Below, piece by piece: positions 1 through 9,724 of a stretch of DNA of 64,000 nt. The stretch lies in the NCBI RefSeq assembly GCF_018613835.1, contig NZ_JAGGPM010000019.1, forward strand, positions 60,739-124,738. The letters run 5' to 3'. Every line of letters begins with the position of its first letter. Within the stretch, counting starts at the first letter, position 1. A program made the position numbers and the translations under genes. Source of the stretch: Arthrobacter sp. ISL-5. Lineage in GTDB: Bacteria; Actinomycetota; Actinomycetes; Actinomycetales; Micrococcaceae. The notes under the pieces were generated by a model. The model made no database searches and was not told where the DNA came from. It worked only from the letters and a program-made list of their open reading frames with translations.

Positions 1-1
1 C

Positions 2-166
2 CATCTGCGGGAGAACGCACTGCTGCCGCTGTCTGCAGTGCCCGGTTTCGCCCCGGCAGAGGCCTCCGACGACCTGAGCGAACATGCCGCCGGGGGCCGG
101 AGCCCGGGCCGCCAGTCGCCGGAATGCCCCGATTCGCGAACGGGCCTGCTGCGACTCCCCGATTGA
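2..166 (+). CDS. C-terminal fragment of an unidentified protein
   Basis: An open frame enters from the left edge and stops with TGA at 164-166, giving 54 residues. The start lies outside the window. The tail is Pro/Gly/Arg-rich and shows no recognisable domain, so no function is offered. It could be the disordered end of a larger protein or a chance open frame. Confidence 0.3.
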   Translation, partial: HLRENALLPLSAVPGFAPAEASDDLSEHAAGGRSPGRQSPECPDSRTGLLRLPD

Positions 167-267
167 AGATAAGTATGCTTATGATCTACGGGTTGGCGTC
201 GCAGGACAGCGGCACTGGCACCTGACAGTGGTGACCCTGCGTCATTCGGTGAAGGCTTGGAGGAACA

Positions 268-822
268 TTGGAGTTACTAGGCGGCAAGGCGGGCAGTCCG
301 CGCGGAATCGGCTTGATGGCTTTTGCCGGAAGCCTCGCCGCTGCACTGGCAGGCTGCGCCCCTTCGGCCCCGGATTTGGATTCAGGGACCGGCAAAGAGC
401 TGCAGTCGCAGGTTCTGGCGGTCAGCAGGGCGGCGGCCGCGGAGGACCCCGCCACGGGGCTGCGGTCCCTCGATGGGCTCGTCGGGCGCCTGACCGCCGC
501 CGCGGCCAACGGCTAGGTGTCTTTCAAGCGCCACTACAGCATCATGAAGGCGGTGGAGGCGGTGCGCGCCGATCTCCTGGCGGCCCAGGCAACAAAGGCT
601 GCGGCAGCCAAAGCCGAGGCAGAACGGGCGGCTGCTGCGAAAGCCTCAGCGGCCAAGGAGGCAGCAGCCAAAGCCGCCGCCGAGGCCTCAGCCGCACAAT
701 CCGCCGTCGTCAATCAGGCCCCGGCCACGGGGCCCGGGTCCGCCGTGAGCACGCGGCCTGCCGGCGGAGGCCGGGACAGCGGTTCCAACAAGGGCAAAGG
801 CAAAGGCGGGGAGGATGATTAG
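268..822 (+). pseudogene. Putative secreted lipoprotein gene split by an in-frame amber codon
   Basis: A TTG start at 268 follows a GGAGG ribosome site at 259-263. The N-terminus has a hydrophobic stretch ending in a lipobox-like AALAGC, so export and lipidation are likely. Reading stops at TAG 514-516, yet the same frame continues at once (GTG 517) for about 100 residues: an SFKRH segment, then an Ala/Lys/Glu-rich coiled-coil-like stretch and a Gly/Lys-rich tail. The two halves read as one protein of about 184 residues. From memory, Arthrobacter lipoproteins of this style run uninterrupted through the equivalent point. A single change of a sense codon to TAG explains it; readthrough or a sequencing error are alternatives. 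Confidence 0.6.
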
Positions 823-824
823 CC

Positions 825-840
825 GCCGGCCAATGCCGGC
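825..840. terminator. Small GC hairpin between convergent genes
   Basis: GCCGGC at 825-830 and 835-840 can pair across a CAAT loop. It lies between the converging lipoprotein remnant and the TetR gene. There is no T-tract, so the terminator call is weak. Confidence 0.3.
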
Positions 841-847
841 CGCGGCC

Positions 848-1462
848 CTAGTTCCGGTGGTGGTCGATCAGCCAGCCGGCCATCTGCTGGGCCCGCTTGG
901 ACGCCAGGAAATCACCTTCCGTGGCCGAGATGATCGAGCCCTTCATCAGGATGTGCCAGGACCGGGCAAAGTCGTCGGTGCGCTGGAGGCCGGCTTCTTC
1001 AGCGAGCGCCGTGATGTGCCCGCGGATCCTGGCGAGGTAGCCGATGCTGGCCTCCCCGAGCGGATGCTCCGGCCCCATTTCAAGGAGGACATTGATGAAC
1101 GTGCAGGCTTCGAAATCGTCGCGCTGAAACCAGTCTCCGAACACGTCGAAAACGGCCAGCAGCCGTTCCTCGGGCGTATTTCCGCGGCGCCTTGCTTCCG
1201 AAATGATGAGGTCGACCGTCCACACCTGGTCGCGTACCGCCAGGAAGGCAAGAACCAGCGCATCCTTGGAGGGAAAGTGACGGTAGAAGGTCGATTTGGC
1301 CACACCGGAACGATCTATCAGCTCGTTAATCCCGACGTCGCGGACACCGCGGCGGGAGAACAGCTCGTAGGCAGTGGCCAGTATCCGGTCCACTGGTTCG
1401 CTATGACCGGTCCGCACCTCATTAGGCAGCAAGGCGTCCCCGGTTGAATCAGGTGCACTCAT
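848..1462 (-). CDS. TetR/AcrR family transcriptional regulator
   Basis: About 204 residues, the usual TetR length. The N-terminal helix-turn-helix spans roughly residues 25-70 and ends in the family signature KSTFYRHFPSKDALV. The C-terminal part is a variable ligand-binding/dimer domain. It should act as a cytoplasmic repressor. A perfect 7-2-7 inverted repeat lies just upstream at 1494-1509 in the divergent gap before the small gene at 1605, so autoregulation and control of that neighbour are likely. The ATG at 1462 is preferred over a TTG one codon earlier; the ribosome site is poor in either case. The ligand is unknown. Confidence 0.85.
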   Translation of the reverse strand: MSAPDSTGDALLPNEVRTGHSEPVDRILATAYELFSRRGVRDVGINELIDRSGVAKSTFYRHFPSKDALVLAFLAVRDQVWTVDLIISEARRRGNTPEERLLAVFDVFGDWFQRDDFEACTFINVLLEMGPEHPLGEASIGYLARIRGHITALAEEAGLQRTDDFARSWHILMKGSIISATEGDFLASKRAQQMAGWLIDHHRN

Positions 1463-1493
1463 CAAGGAAACAGTCTACCTTGGGACTGGCAGA

Positions 1494-1509
1494 GACAGAC
1501 TTGTCTGTC
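1494..1509. promoter_or_regulatory. Probable TetR operator
   Basis: GACAGAC-TT-GTCTGTC is a perfect inverted repeat of the size and symmetry expected for a TetR dimer. It sits 32 bases upstream of the tetR-type gene in the divergent intergenic region. That it is the operator is an inference from position. Confidence 0.6.
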
Positions 1510-1604
1510 CTATTCTATCTATCAACACGACGCACGCCTCGGGATAAGCAGTCCCCCCGGCGTAGCTGGCGTTACTGCAATGGAGCAGAGATGGGAGTAA
1601 AGCG

Positions 1605-1841
1605 ATGGACGATGACGACATCCGTGCGGTGGAGGAAGCCGTGGCGACGTTGGAGTCCGCCAGCGCAGAGCACGAGCCTGCGGCGATAAGCCTGCAAACC
1701 GCGGTGGCGGCAGCCGTGACCCACGGCAAGCCGATCCGCGAGGTGGCCGAAGCGGCGCACATGACTGCGCTGGAAGTCCTGGACGCAGCCGACGCCGTCA
1801 TGTACCCGCGGCAAGCGCTTCAGCCCTCGTCTCCGGCCTAG
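1605..1841 (+). CDS. Small conserved-looking protein with a helix-turn-helix-like core
   Basis: 78 residues from an ATG preceded by a purine-rich GGGAG. Residues 30-65 contain AVTHGKPIREVAEAAHMTALEVLDAADAV in sense, which resembles a short two-helix DNA-binding or sigma-like element, but no family is recognised. The protein is acidic at its N-terminus. It is divergent from the TetR gene and shares the operator-bearing gap, so it may be the regulated target. Confidence 0.55.
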   Translation: MDDDDIRAVEEAVATLESASAEHEPAAISLQTAVAAAVTHGKPIREVAEAAHMTALEVLDAADAVMYPRQALQPSSPA

Positions 1842-2012
1842 CAACCTAGCAAACGGCGCAGCCGGGAAGGCTCGCCTTCGGGAAACTTGATCGGATCCTG
1901 AGGAAAAGCCGCGGCAAGGCTGATCCGCCCGCGCCACTCTTAAATGCATCAGCCCGTGGAGAGATCCTCCCAGGGGATAGCAGGCAAGTGCAGCTAGGAA
2001 GCGTGGGGCACC

Positions 2013-2513
2013 ATGACTACGGCAGCAACTCTCGAAGCGGTCACCGACGTCGGTGGCGTCATCACGGATCCGCAGCCCGTGGACTTCCACCGGCTGGGGC
2101 TGGCCGGATGCATCGACAGGCTGACGGCACCGTTGCGCCGCCAGGGAATGTGCGTTCACTGGGAGACGCCCCACCACGGACTCGAGATCTCGTCCAGCTG
2201 CGCCTCGCTGCTGTACCGGACCGCGCAGGAGGCCCTGAGCAACACGTTCAAGCGCGGGGATGCCACCGATGTCACAGTCCGTCTCGCCGCCGTTTTCCAC
2301 GGGATCCGCCTGACCGTCGCCGACAACGGCACGGGCTTCGAGGGCACCGGCCCGGCGGCGGTGCCGTCCGCCCATAAGCCTGCCTGCAGTGGAGGCCAGA
2401 GTGCCGGGCTCCGCACCATGTCCGTCGCGGTGCAGGACGCCGGCGGGACAGTGGCCATCGACTCAGCGCCCGGCACGGGCACCGCCGTCACCGTCACCAT
2501 TCCGCTGGACTGA
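2013..2513 (+). CDS. Stand-alone histidine-kinase-like ATPase domain
   Basis: 166 residues, essentially only a GHKL ATPase domain. The N box is seen as RTAQEALSN (residues ~70-78), the G1 box as DNGTGFEG (~109-116), and a G2-like GLRTM near residue 132 with a typical GTGTAVTVTIP ending. This is the NarL-partner (HisKA_3) type of ATPase domain, but the dimerisation helix with the phospho-accepting histidine and any sensor are missing. It may bind ATP without being a kinase, or be the remnant of a longer sensor kinase. It lies 43 bases upstream of the kinase-like gene at 2557. Confidence 0.7.
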   Translation: MTTAATLEAVTDVGGVITDPQPVDFHRLGLAGCIDRLTAPLRRQGMCVHWETPHHGLEISSSCASLLYRTAQEALSNTFKRGDATDVTVRLAAVFHGIRLTVADNGTGFEGTGPAAVPSAHKPACSGGQSAGLRTMSVAVQDAGGTVAIDSAPGTGTAVTVTIPLD

Positions 2514-2556
2514 ACACACGCGGAGCATGCGCGGCGCACTGGCCTAGGATGCTTCC

Positions 2557-3222
2557 ATGACAGTGCGCAACGTCCGGCCCTTGGCGGTCCGGGCCTTCGA
2601 ATCCCCGGACATACAGCAGGCCGTCGCCGGGCTGCGCAGCAAACTGGCCGCAGGGCATCGGGTTCTCCTCGGCGTGGCCGGCGCACCGGGCTCCGGAAAG
2701 TCCACCTTCTCTGCCTGCCTGGCGGAAGCGCTGGGTCCCGGATCGGCCCTCGTGGTCCCCATGGACGGGTTCCATCTGGGCAATGCCATCATTGACGGCA
2801 CCCCGCTGAAGCAGCGCAAGGGCGCTCCGGACACGTTCGACGCCGGCGGTTATCTCTCGCTGCTGCGGCGGCTCGCGCAGCGGGACGAGGAAGTTGTCTA
2901 CGCGCCGGACTTCCGCCGCTCCATCGACGAGCCCGTGGCCGCATCGATTGCCGTGCCGGCCGCCGTTCCGCTGATCATCACCGAGGGAAACTACCTGCTC
3001 GCCGACGGGCCCCAATGGCAGCAGGTGAGGTCCCAGCTGGACGAGGTCTGGTTTGTTGACACTCCCCGGGAGCTTCGCCTGTCCCGCCTCGTGGAACGGC
3101 ACATGCTCTTCGGCATGGACCGGCCCGCCGCCGAGGCCTGGGCCTCGGGGTCCGACGAAGCCAATGCCCGGATTATCGAGGCCACCCGCCACCGGGCAGA
3201 CCGGATCATCCGCTGGGACTGA
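2557..3222 (+). CDS. P-loop nucleoside/nucleotide (fructokinase/uridine kinase-like) kinase
   Basis: 221 residues. A Walker A motif GAPGSGKST is at residues ~43-51, followed by VPMDGFHL (substrate/Walker B region typical of the phosphoribulokinase/uridine kinase/pantothenate kinase fold) and YAPDFRRSIDEP. IITEGNYLL and the RL..RH segment are also typical of this superfamily. It probably phosphorylates a sugar, nucleoside or pantothenate-like alcohol with ATP in the cytoplasm; the substrate cannot be told from sequence. It is a single gene that faces the membrane protein downstream. Confidence 0.8.
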   Translation: MTVRNVRPLAVRAFESPDIQQAVAGLRSKLAAGHRVLLGVAGAPGSGKSTFSACLAEALGPGSALVVPMDGFHLGNAIIDGTPLKQRKGAPDTFDAGGYLSLLRRLAQRDEEVVYAPDFRRSIDEPVAASIAVPAAVPLIITEGNYLLADGPQWQQVRSQLDEVWFVDTPRELRLSRLVERHMLFGMDRPAAEAWASGSDEANARIIEATRHRADRIIRWD

Positions 3223-3323
3223 CGCGGCCAGCCGCGGCGCGGAGCTTCAGTCTATGCACGCCGGGACCCTGTGCGCCTAGCGCTGCTGCACGCCCGGGAT
3301 TGAGTCCCTATTGCCCGGTCTGG

Positions 3324-4112
3324 CTAGAACCTGCGCCAGGAGCTTCCGAGCAGCCAGATGGTCCAGATCAGGATGAGCACAATGCCCGCGAGCGTCGGCA
3401 CCGTGTTGCTGCTCGAAAATCCTTCCGTCCCGATCACCCAGCCCTGCACGATATACGCCACCCCGGACAGGCCCATGAGGTAGCCGACCGCACGCGGTAT
3501 CCCCCGTGCGGTCCCCACCGCTACGCCGAACAGGACCAGGGCGGCGCCCAGCACGAAGCTCTGGTAGCTCCGCACGCCCCACTCAAGCCAGCGCATGTCC
3601 TCCGCCGCGGCGAAGCGCATGGCTTTCTCGGCACCCTCAGCAACTGCCCAGGCATCCACGGAATGTTTGAGGGCCACTCCGTCCACTGCCTGCAGGCAAC
3701 CGTAGAGTGCAAGGGCGGCAGCCGCCGCCAACTTGCCGAGCCGGGCGGCCCACGCCGTCCGGCCGGGCATTCCGGCGAGCGCTGACCCCAGCACGTGCAA
3801 GCCCGCGATGAGGATGGCCATGCCCGTGAACTGGCCCAGATGCACGCCAATCCAGAGTTCGCTGCCCGCGTATTCAGTGAATGAGGCCACATGGTCATTC
3901 GCACTGGCCCCCTCCGGATGCAGGATGCCTGCTACAAGGGAAACCACCACGCCGGCAAACAGCAGGATTGCGGCCAGCCGGTACGGCGCCCCGTCCAACG
4001 TTCGCCGATCAACAGTTCGCGGATCGCCCCGCCGGGCAGCGTCCGTGCCCGGCTCCTGGGCGGGACGCCGGTGTCCACGGTGGGCGCCGCCGTCGTACTG
4101 ATTCTTTTTCAT
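3324..4112 (-). CDS. Multi-pass integral membrane protein of unknown function
   Basis: About 262 residues from the ATG at 4112, which follows a GGCGAG-like ribosome site; a longer frame reaches 4175 but begins with uncharacteristic sequence. After a charged 45-residue N-terminus there are about six hydrophobic segments, beginning with AAILLFAGVVVSLVAGIL and ending with a strongly hydrophobic helix before GSSWRRF. No catalytic motif is visible. It may resemble DUF4386-type membrane proteins, but this is not certain. Confidence 0.7.
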   Translation of the reverse strand: MKKNQYDGGAHRGHRRPAQEPGTDAARRGDPRTVDRRTLDGAPYRLAAILLFAGVVVSLVAGILHPEGASANDHVASFTEYAGSELWIGVHLGQFTGMAILIAGLHVLGSALAGMPGRTAWAARLGKLAAAAALALYGCLQAVDGVALKHSVDAWAVAEGAEKAMRFAAAEDMRWLEWGVRSYQSFVLGAALVLFGVAVGTARGIPRAVGYLMGLSGVAYIVQGWVIGTEGFSSSNTVPTLAGIVLILIWTIWLLGSSWRRF

Positions 4113-4202
4113 GGAACTCGCCCTGCTCGCAGGAACCGTACGATGCCAGTAGGTTACGCCCGTCGGACGCAACAAACCATTGGCCCGGCGGCGGCTCCGG
4201 AA

Positions 4203-6235
<2,033 letters not shown>

Positions 6236-6245
6236 CCCGACAGGC

Positions 6246-6291
6246 CGGAGGACGGCCGACGGCGGTTCCCGCCGCCGTCGGCCGTCCTCCG
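6246..6291. terminator. Long perfect stem-loop after the hydrolase gene (palindrome-family relative)
   Basis: Twenty base pairs (6246-6265 with 6272-6291) close a six-base loop, starting 11 bases after the hydrolase stop. Its GACGGC...GCCGTC core relates it to the dispersed palindromes found elsewhere in the window, though with a GGCC insertion. Terminator function is inferred from position; the stem is followed by a few bases without a T run. Confidence 0.7.
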
Positions 6292-6373
6292 CTGCGCCGA
6301 AGTGGCTTCGTGCAACCAAAATCGGTGGAAAAACTCGCCCAGAACCGGACCCGAGGCGTAAGATAGTGAGATA

Positions 6374-6446
6374 CCGGATCCAAGGACATGCCTTGAAAAC
6401 GAATCCGGCTCCAGGTCTCCCGCACATCACGGGAGCCTTTCTTTAA
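6374..6446 (+). promoter_or_regulatory. Structured 5' leader with terminator-like hairpin before the secreted-protein gene
   Basis: CCGGAT (6374-6379) pairs with ATCCGG (6403-6408), enclosing a second stem CAAGG/CCTTG (6381-6385 with 6391-6395). A third hairpin CTCCCG/CGGGAG (6417-6422 with 6430-6435) is followed by CCTTTCTTTAAA, like an intrinsic terminator. It ends about 85 bases before the gene at 6530. No known riboswitch class was recognised. It could be a conditional leader or a short independent RNA. Confidence 0.4.
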
Positions 6447-6529
6447 AACGGGCGGAAGTGGCTGACTAAGCCTGCCAAACGCAACGTGATTGGCCAAGGC
6501 TGCCCGAAGACACAATCTCGGGAGCAACA

Positions 6530-7048
6530 ATGACAATGACTCCTCCAACGCGGTCCCGCCTAGCGGCCAAGGTCGCGTTGGTTTCCACAGTTTCACTGGG
6601 GCTGCTTGCCGGCCCAATCGCCATGGCTTCTCCGGCCTCGGCTGCTGTAGAGAATTCCAAGCGGGACAACTGTAGCGTCACGGCCTTCAAGCCGCACGCT
6701 GACAAGGGCAACGGTTGGAAGAATGACGGCAAGTCCGTCCGCGTGAATTTCGCGTTCAAGATCCACTGCGACAAGGGCACTCGCGTTCACTTCAAGCAAA
6801 AGATGTTCCAGGAAAAGGGACGGTGGGAAGTTAAGCGCATCGGCCACGTCGACGACTCTGTATGGGTCCGCGGGACCAAATACATCATCAACGACGAGAA
6901 AGTGTCCGCCCACCGCGGCGACAAGGTCGTAAAGGTGTTCCATACGGTCAAGATCCAGTTCAAGGACAACGGCAAGTGGTCCTCCTGGTCGACCGATTTT
7001 GACAAGAGTCCCACCGCTCGCATCCGTGTCGACAATGGGCACTGGTAA
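6530..7048 (+). CDS. Secreted Lys-rich hypothetical protein
   Basis: 172 residues (an ATG two codons later is an equally good start; GGGAG lies just upstream). A classical Sec signal peptide covers the first ~39 residues: basic start, hydrophobic VALVSTVSLGLLAGPIAMA and an ASAA cleavage site. The mature part is basic, rich in Lys, His and Trp, contains only two cysteines (DNCSV and IHCDK) that could form a disulfide, and looks like a small beta-rich extracellular domain. Base composition is less GC-rich than the neighbours. No family is recognised. Confidence 0.75.
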   Translation: MTMTPPTRSRLAAKVALVSTVSLGLLAGPIAMASPASAAVENSKRDNCSVTAFKPHADKGNGWKNDGKSVRVNFAFKIHCDKGTRVHFKQKMFQEKGRWEVKRIGHVDDSVWVRGTKYIINDEKVSAHRGDKVVKVFHTVKIQFKDNGKWSSWSTDFDKSPTARIRVDNGHW

Positions 7049-7092
7049 GGATCGTCCGGCGCCTGATTCATCATTACGGTAAACATCCATAA

Positions 7093-7136
7093 ACAGAGGC
7101 CGACGGCGGCGCGAAAGTGCCGCCGCCGGCCTCTGT
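7093..7136. terminator. Bidirectional terminator hairpin
   Basis: An 18-base stem with one A/C mismatch (7093-7110 with 7119-7136) closes an eight-base GCGAAAGT loop between the converging secreted-protein and protease genes. Its core CCGACGGCGGC is a variant of the window's recurring palindrome. Confidence 0.7.
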
Positions 7137-7152
7137 CTGAACGCTCCCTGCC

Positions 7153-9309
7153 TCAGAAAGCGCCGGTGGTGAAGGTCCAGCTGTAGGAGGTCAGGCTGTT
7201 CCCGGCGAGGTCGCGGATGGCCGCCGTGCCACCGGTGACGGTCACGGTGTAGCTGGTCCTGGCGGCCAGCGTTGCGGAGGGGTCGAGGATCCACTGGTTG
7301 GTGGTTCCGTAACGTGAAACGGTGGCGGCTAACTTCGTGCCGGTGGCCGTGGCCTTCAGCGTAATGGTGCCGGTGCCCGCGCCCTGGACCGCCTCACTGA
7401 ATGTCACGGCGACGTTGTTCGCGCGCCTCACCAACGTGGCCCCCGGTCGCGGGGTCATGGCCGTGATGACCGGCGCCGGGCCGGTGGTGAACGTCCAGCT
7501 CGTGGTGGCCAGCGGGGTGCCTGCGGCGTCGCGGATGGCTGCCGCTCCGCCGGTCAGGGTGGCGGTGTACTTGGTGTCGTTGGCGAGGTTGGCCGCCGGA
7601 TCCAGCGTGGCCGTCCGGGTGGTGGCGTTGTAGCTCACGGCCGCAGGGACCGCCGCGCCGCTGGGGCCCTTCAGTACGAATGTGCCGGTGCTGAGGCCCT
7701 GGACCGCACTGCTGAACGTGGCCGTGACGTTGCTTCCGGCGGCCACGCCGGTGGTGTTCGCGCCGGGCGCCCGGGAAGTCACCGTGGGGGCCGCGGCCGC
7801 GGTGAAGCTCCAGCCGGTGGTGACCAGCGGCGTGCCCGCGGTGTCACGGATGGCGGCTGTCCCTCCCGTCAGTGTCGCCGTGTACTTCTGGGATGCGGCC
7901 AGGAGCGACGAAGGTTTCAGCGTCGCTGTCCGCGTTGCTGCGTCGTAGGTGACGGCAGCCGGGACCGTGGTTCCGGCGGGGTTCTTCAGGACAAAGGTGG
8001 AGCCGCTGACGCCTTGGACGTTTCTGCTGAACGTGGCGGTCACGTTGCCGGCCACTGCGGCACCGGCGGAATTGGCTGCCGGGCTGTTGCCCGTCACCAC
8101 CGGAGCCGTGAGGATTCCCGCGGACGGGTCCGAATACAGCAGGCGGTTCGGCGTGCCGGCGCCGGACGCCGTGACCGCGCCGGAGGTGGAGGCGGAAACC
8201 AGCTTTGACGCCACGGCGGCGGGCGTGAGCTCCGGCGACCTCGACAGCACTGCCGCAGCGGCGCCGGCCACATGCGGAGACGCCATGGACGTTCCGCTCA
8301 TCGAGGCGGTCGCCGTCGTCGAACCGGAGCCTGCGGACGTGATGCCCACGCCCGGGGCGTAAAGGTCAACGCAGCTTCCGAAGTTGGAGAACGCCGCCTG
8401 CCTGTCCGAGGAGTCGCTCGCCGCGACGGTCAGGGCGTCCGGCACACGGGCCGGGGAACTGTTGCAGGCGTCGGTGGCGGAGTTTCCGGCGGCAACGACC
8501 GCGGTGACGCCGTCGTTGACGACGCCCTGCACGGCCGCGTCCACCGTTGCGCTGGCGACGCTGCCGAGGCTCAGGTTGGCGACGGCCGGCGTTCCGGCTT
8601 GGTGCTGCGAGGCCACCCACTCCAGGCCTGCAACCACGTCCGAGTTGAAGCCGGAGCCGGCGCAGTCCAGGACGCGCACAGGGACAATGGTGGCCGCCTT
8701 GGCCACCCCGTAGGTCTTCCCGGCGATGGTGCCGGCGACGTGCGTGCCGTGGCCGTTGCAGTCGCCCGTTCCCAGGCCGTCCGCCACCGCAGTCCATCCA
8801 GCGGCAACGCGGCCGCCGAATTCCGTGTGCGCAGCCAGCACGCCGGAGTCGATCACGTACGCGCTCACCCCCGCACCCGAAGCGGCCGAGGTGAAGGAGC
8901 CGGACAGCGGCAGGGCGCGCTGGTCAATGCGGTCCAGTCCCCACGGTGCGGGCTGCTGGGTCTCGGCGGCTGTCACCGGCGCATCGATCTCGACGGCGGC
9001 CACGTGCGCCGAACGCTTCAGTTCAGCGGCCTGGGCTGGCGTCGCCGTCACCACCGCGCCGCGCAGCGCCTTCGAGAAGGTGCGTCCGACGGCGATATTC
9101 CGGGAGCGCAGGTTCCGCACCTCGGACGGGACATCGGTGCCGGCGGCGTACCGCACCAGGTACCGGGCGGTTGCGCCCGCGGGCGCTGCCGCCTCGGAGT
9201 CCGCGGCGGCCGGCGATGCGGCGCCGGCGGCCGCTCCCGCGGAGGTGACGGCCAGGGCCGTCAGCAGCAGCGATGCAAGGGTGGGACGGAGAGCAGGAAG
9301 GGCACGAAT
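7153..9309 (-). CDS. Secreted subtilisin-like (S8) serine peptidase with Ig-like repeats
   Basis: About 718 residues counted from an ATT codon at 9309. ATT is chosen because a GAAGGA ribosome site lies eight bases upstream and the following residues form an ideal signal peptide (RALPALRPTLASLLLTALAV). There is no in-frame ATG, GTG or TTG nearer than the ATG at 9489. Residues ~48-110 are an inhibitor I9 propeptide. The catalytic triad is Asp154 (AYVIDSGV), His187 (GHGTHVAG) and Ser341 (GTSMASPH), with Asn275 at the oxyanion hole. Three Big_5-type Ig-like repeats, each ending near ...SWTFTTG, fill the C-terminal 280 residues. It should be an exported endopeptidase acting on extracellular protein. 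Confidence 0.88.
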   Translation of the reverse strand: MRALPALRPTLASLLLTALAVTSAGAAAGAASPAAADSEAAAPAGATARYLVRYAAGTDVPSEVRNLRSRNIAVGRTFSKALRGAVVTATPAQAAELKRSAHVAAVEIDAPVTAAETQQPAPWGLDRIDQRALPLSGSFTSAASGAGVSAYVIDSGVLAAHTEFGGRVAAGWTAVADGLGTGDCNGHGTHVAGTIAGKTYGVAKAATIVPVRVLDCAGSGFNSDVVAGLEWVASQHQAGTPAVANLSLGSVASATVDAAVQGVVNDGVTAVVAAGNSATDACNSSPARVPDALTVAASDSSDRQAAFSNFGSCVDLYAPGVGITSAGSGSTTATASMSGTSMASPHVAGAAAAVLSRSPELTPAAVASKLVSASTSGAVTASGAGTPNRLLYSDPSAGILTAPVVTGNSPAANSAGAAVAGNVTATFSRNVQGVSGSTFVLKNPAGTTVPAAVTYDAATRTATLKPSSLLAASQKYTATLTGGTAAIRDTAGTPLVTTGWSFTAAAAPTVTSRAPGANTTGVAAGSNVTATFSSAVQGLSTGTFVLKGPSGAAVPAAVSYNATTRTATLDPAANLANDTKYTATLTGGAAAIRDAAGTPLATTSWTFTTGPAPVITAMTPRPGATLVRRANNVAVTFSEAVQGAGTGTITLKATATGTKLAATVSRYGTTNQWILDPSATLAARTSYTVTVTGGTAAIRDLAGNSLTSYSWTFTTGAF

Positions 9310-9500
9310 TTTGGGGTTCCTTCGGGCGTAAGGACCGGCACGCGGAAGCCGGAATCTGACTAGCTCCAGTGTATTTTCGGCCGTCCCGGGAAGTCCCCCA
9401 GCTGTCCATAACCTTCGGTGAAGCTTCGGATCCTGGGGAAAACCCGGCGTAATCCTGCGTTTGAGGGGCTCGTCCAGATTTTCGGTCATGCGGATAAGAA

Positions 9501-9535
9501 GGCAGGCCTGTGGCCGAAGGGGCCACAGGCCTGCC
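9501..9535. terminator. Perfect 15-bp stem-loop in the 415-base gap upstream of the protease
   Basis: GGCAGGCCTGTGGCC pairs with its exact complement around GAAGG. It lies downstream of the corA-type gene on the minus strand and upstream of the protease, so it most likely ends corA transcription. The rest of 9310-9724 contains the protease leader and no convincing gene; an in-frame extension of the protease to 9489 or 9609 would run through or just beside this hairpin. Confidence 0.65.
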
Positions 9536-9724
9536 ATCCCCCGAAGCGCAGATCCCGAGGGGCAACCCGGATGCCTTTGAAACGCATGCCCGGACCCGGA
9601 TACCTGCACTGCCGCCGCATTGAGGAAGGAACAGACCCATCTTTAGCCGGTCGGCTCCAGAAAACCTTGGAGCTCGTGCCATTCCGGCTCCCTGCCCACC
9701 CAAATTGGGCGTTGACGGCGGAGC

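Noticed and set aside
8272..9363. 363-residue plus-strand frame opposite the S8 protease
   Set aside because: It is an antisense frame to the catalytic domain, Arg/Gly-rich, and lacks a ribosome site.
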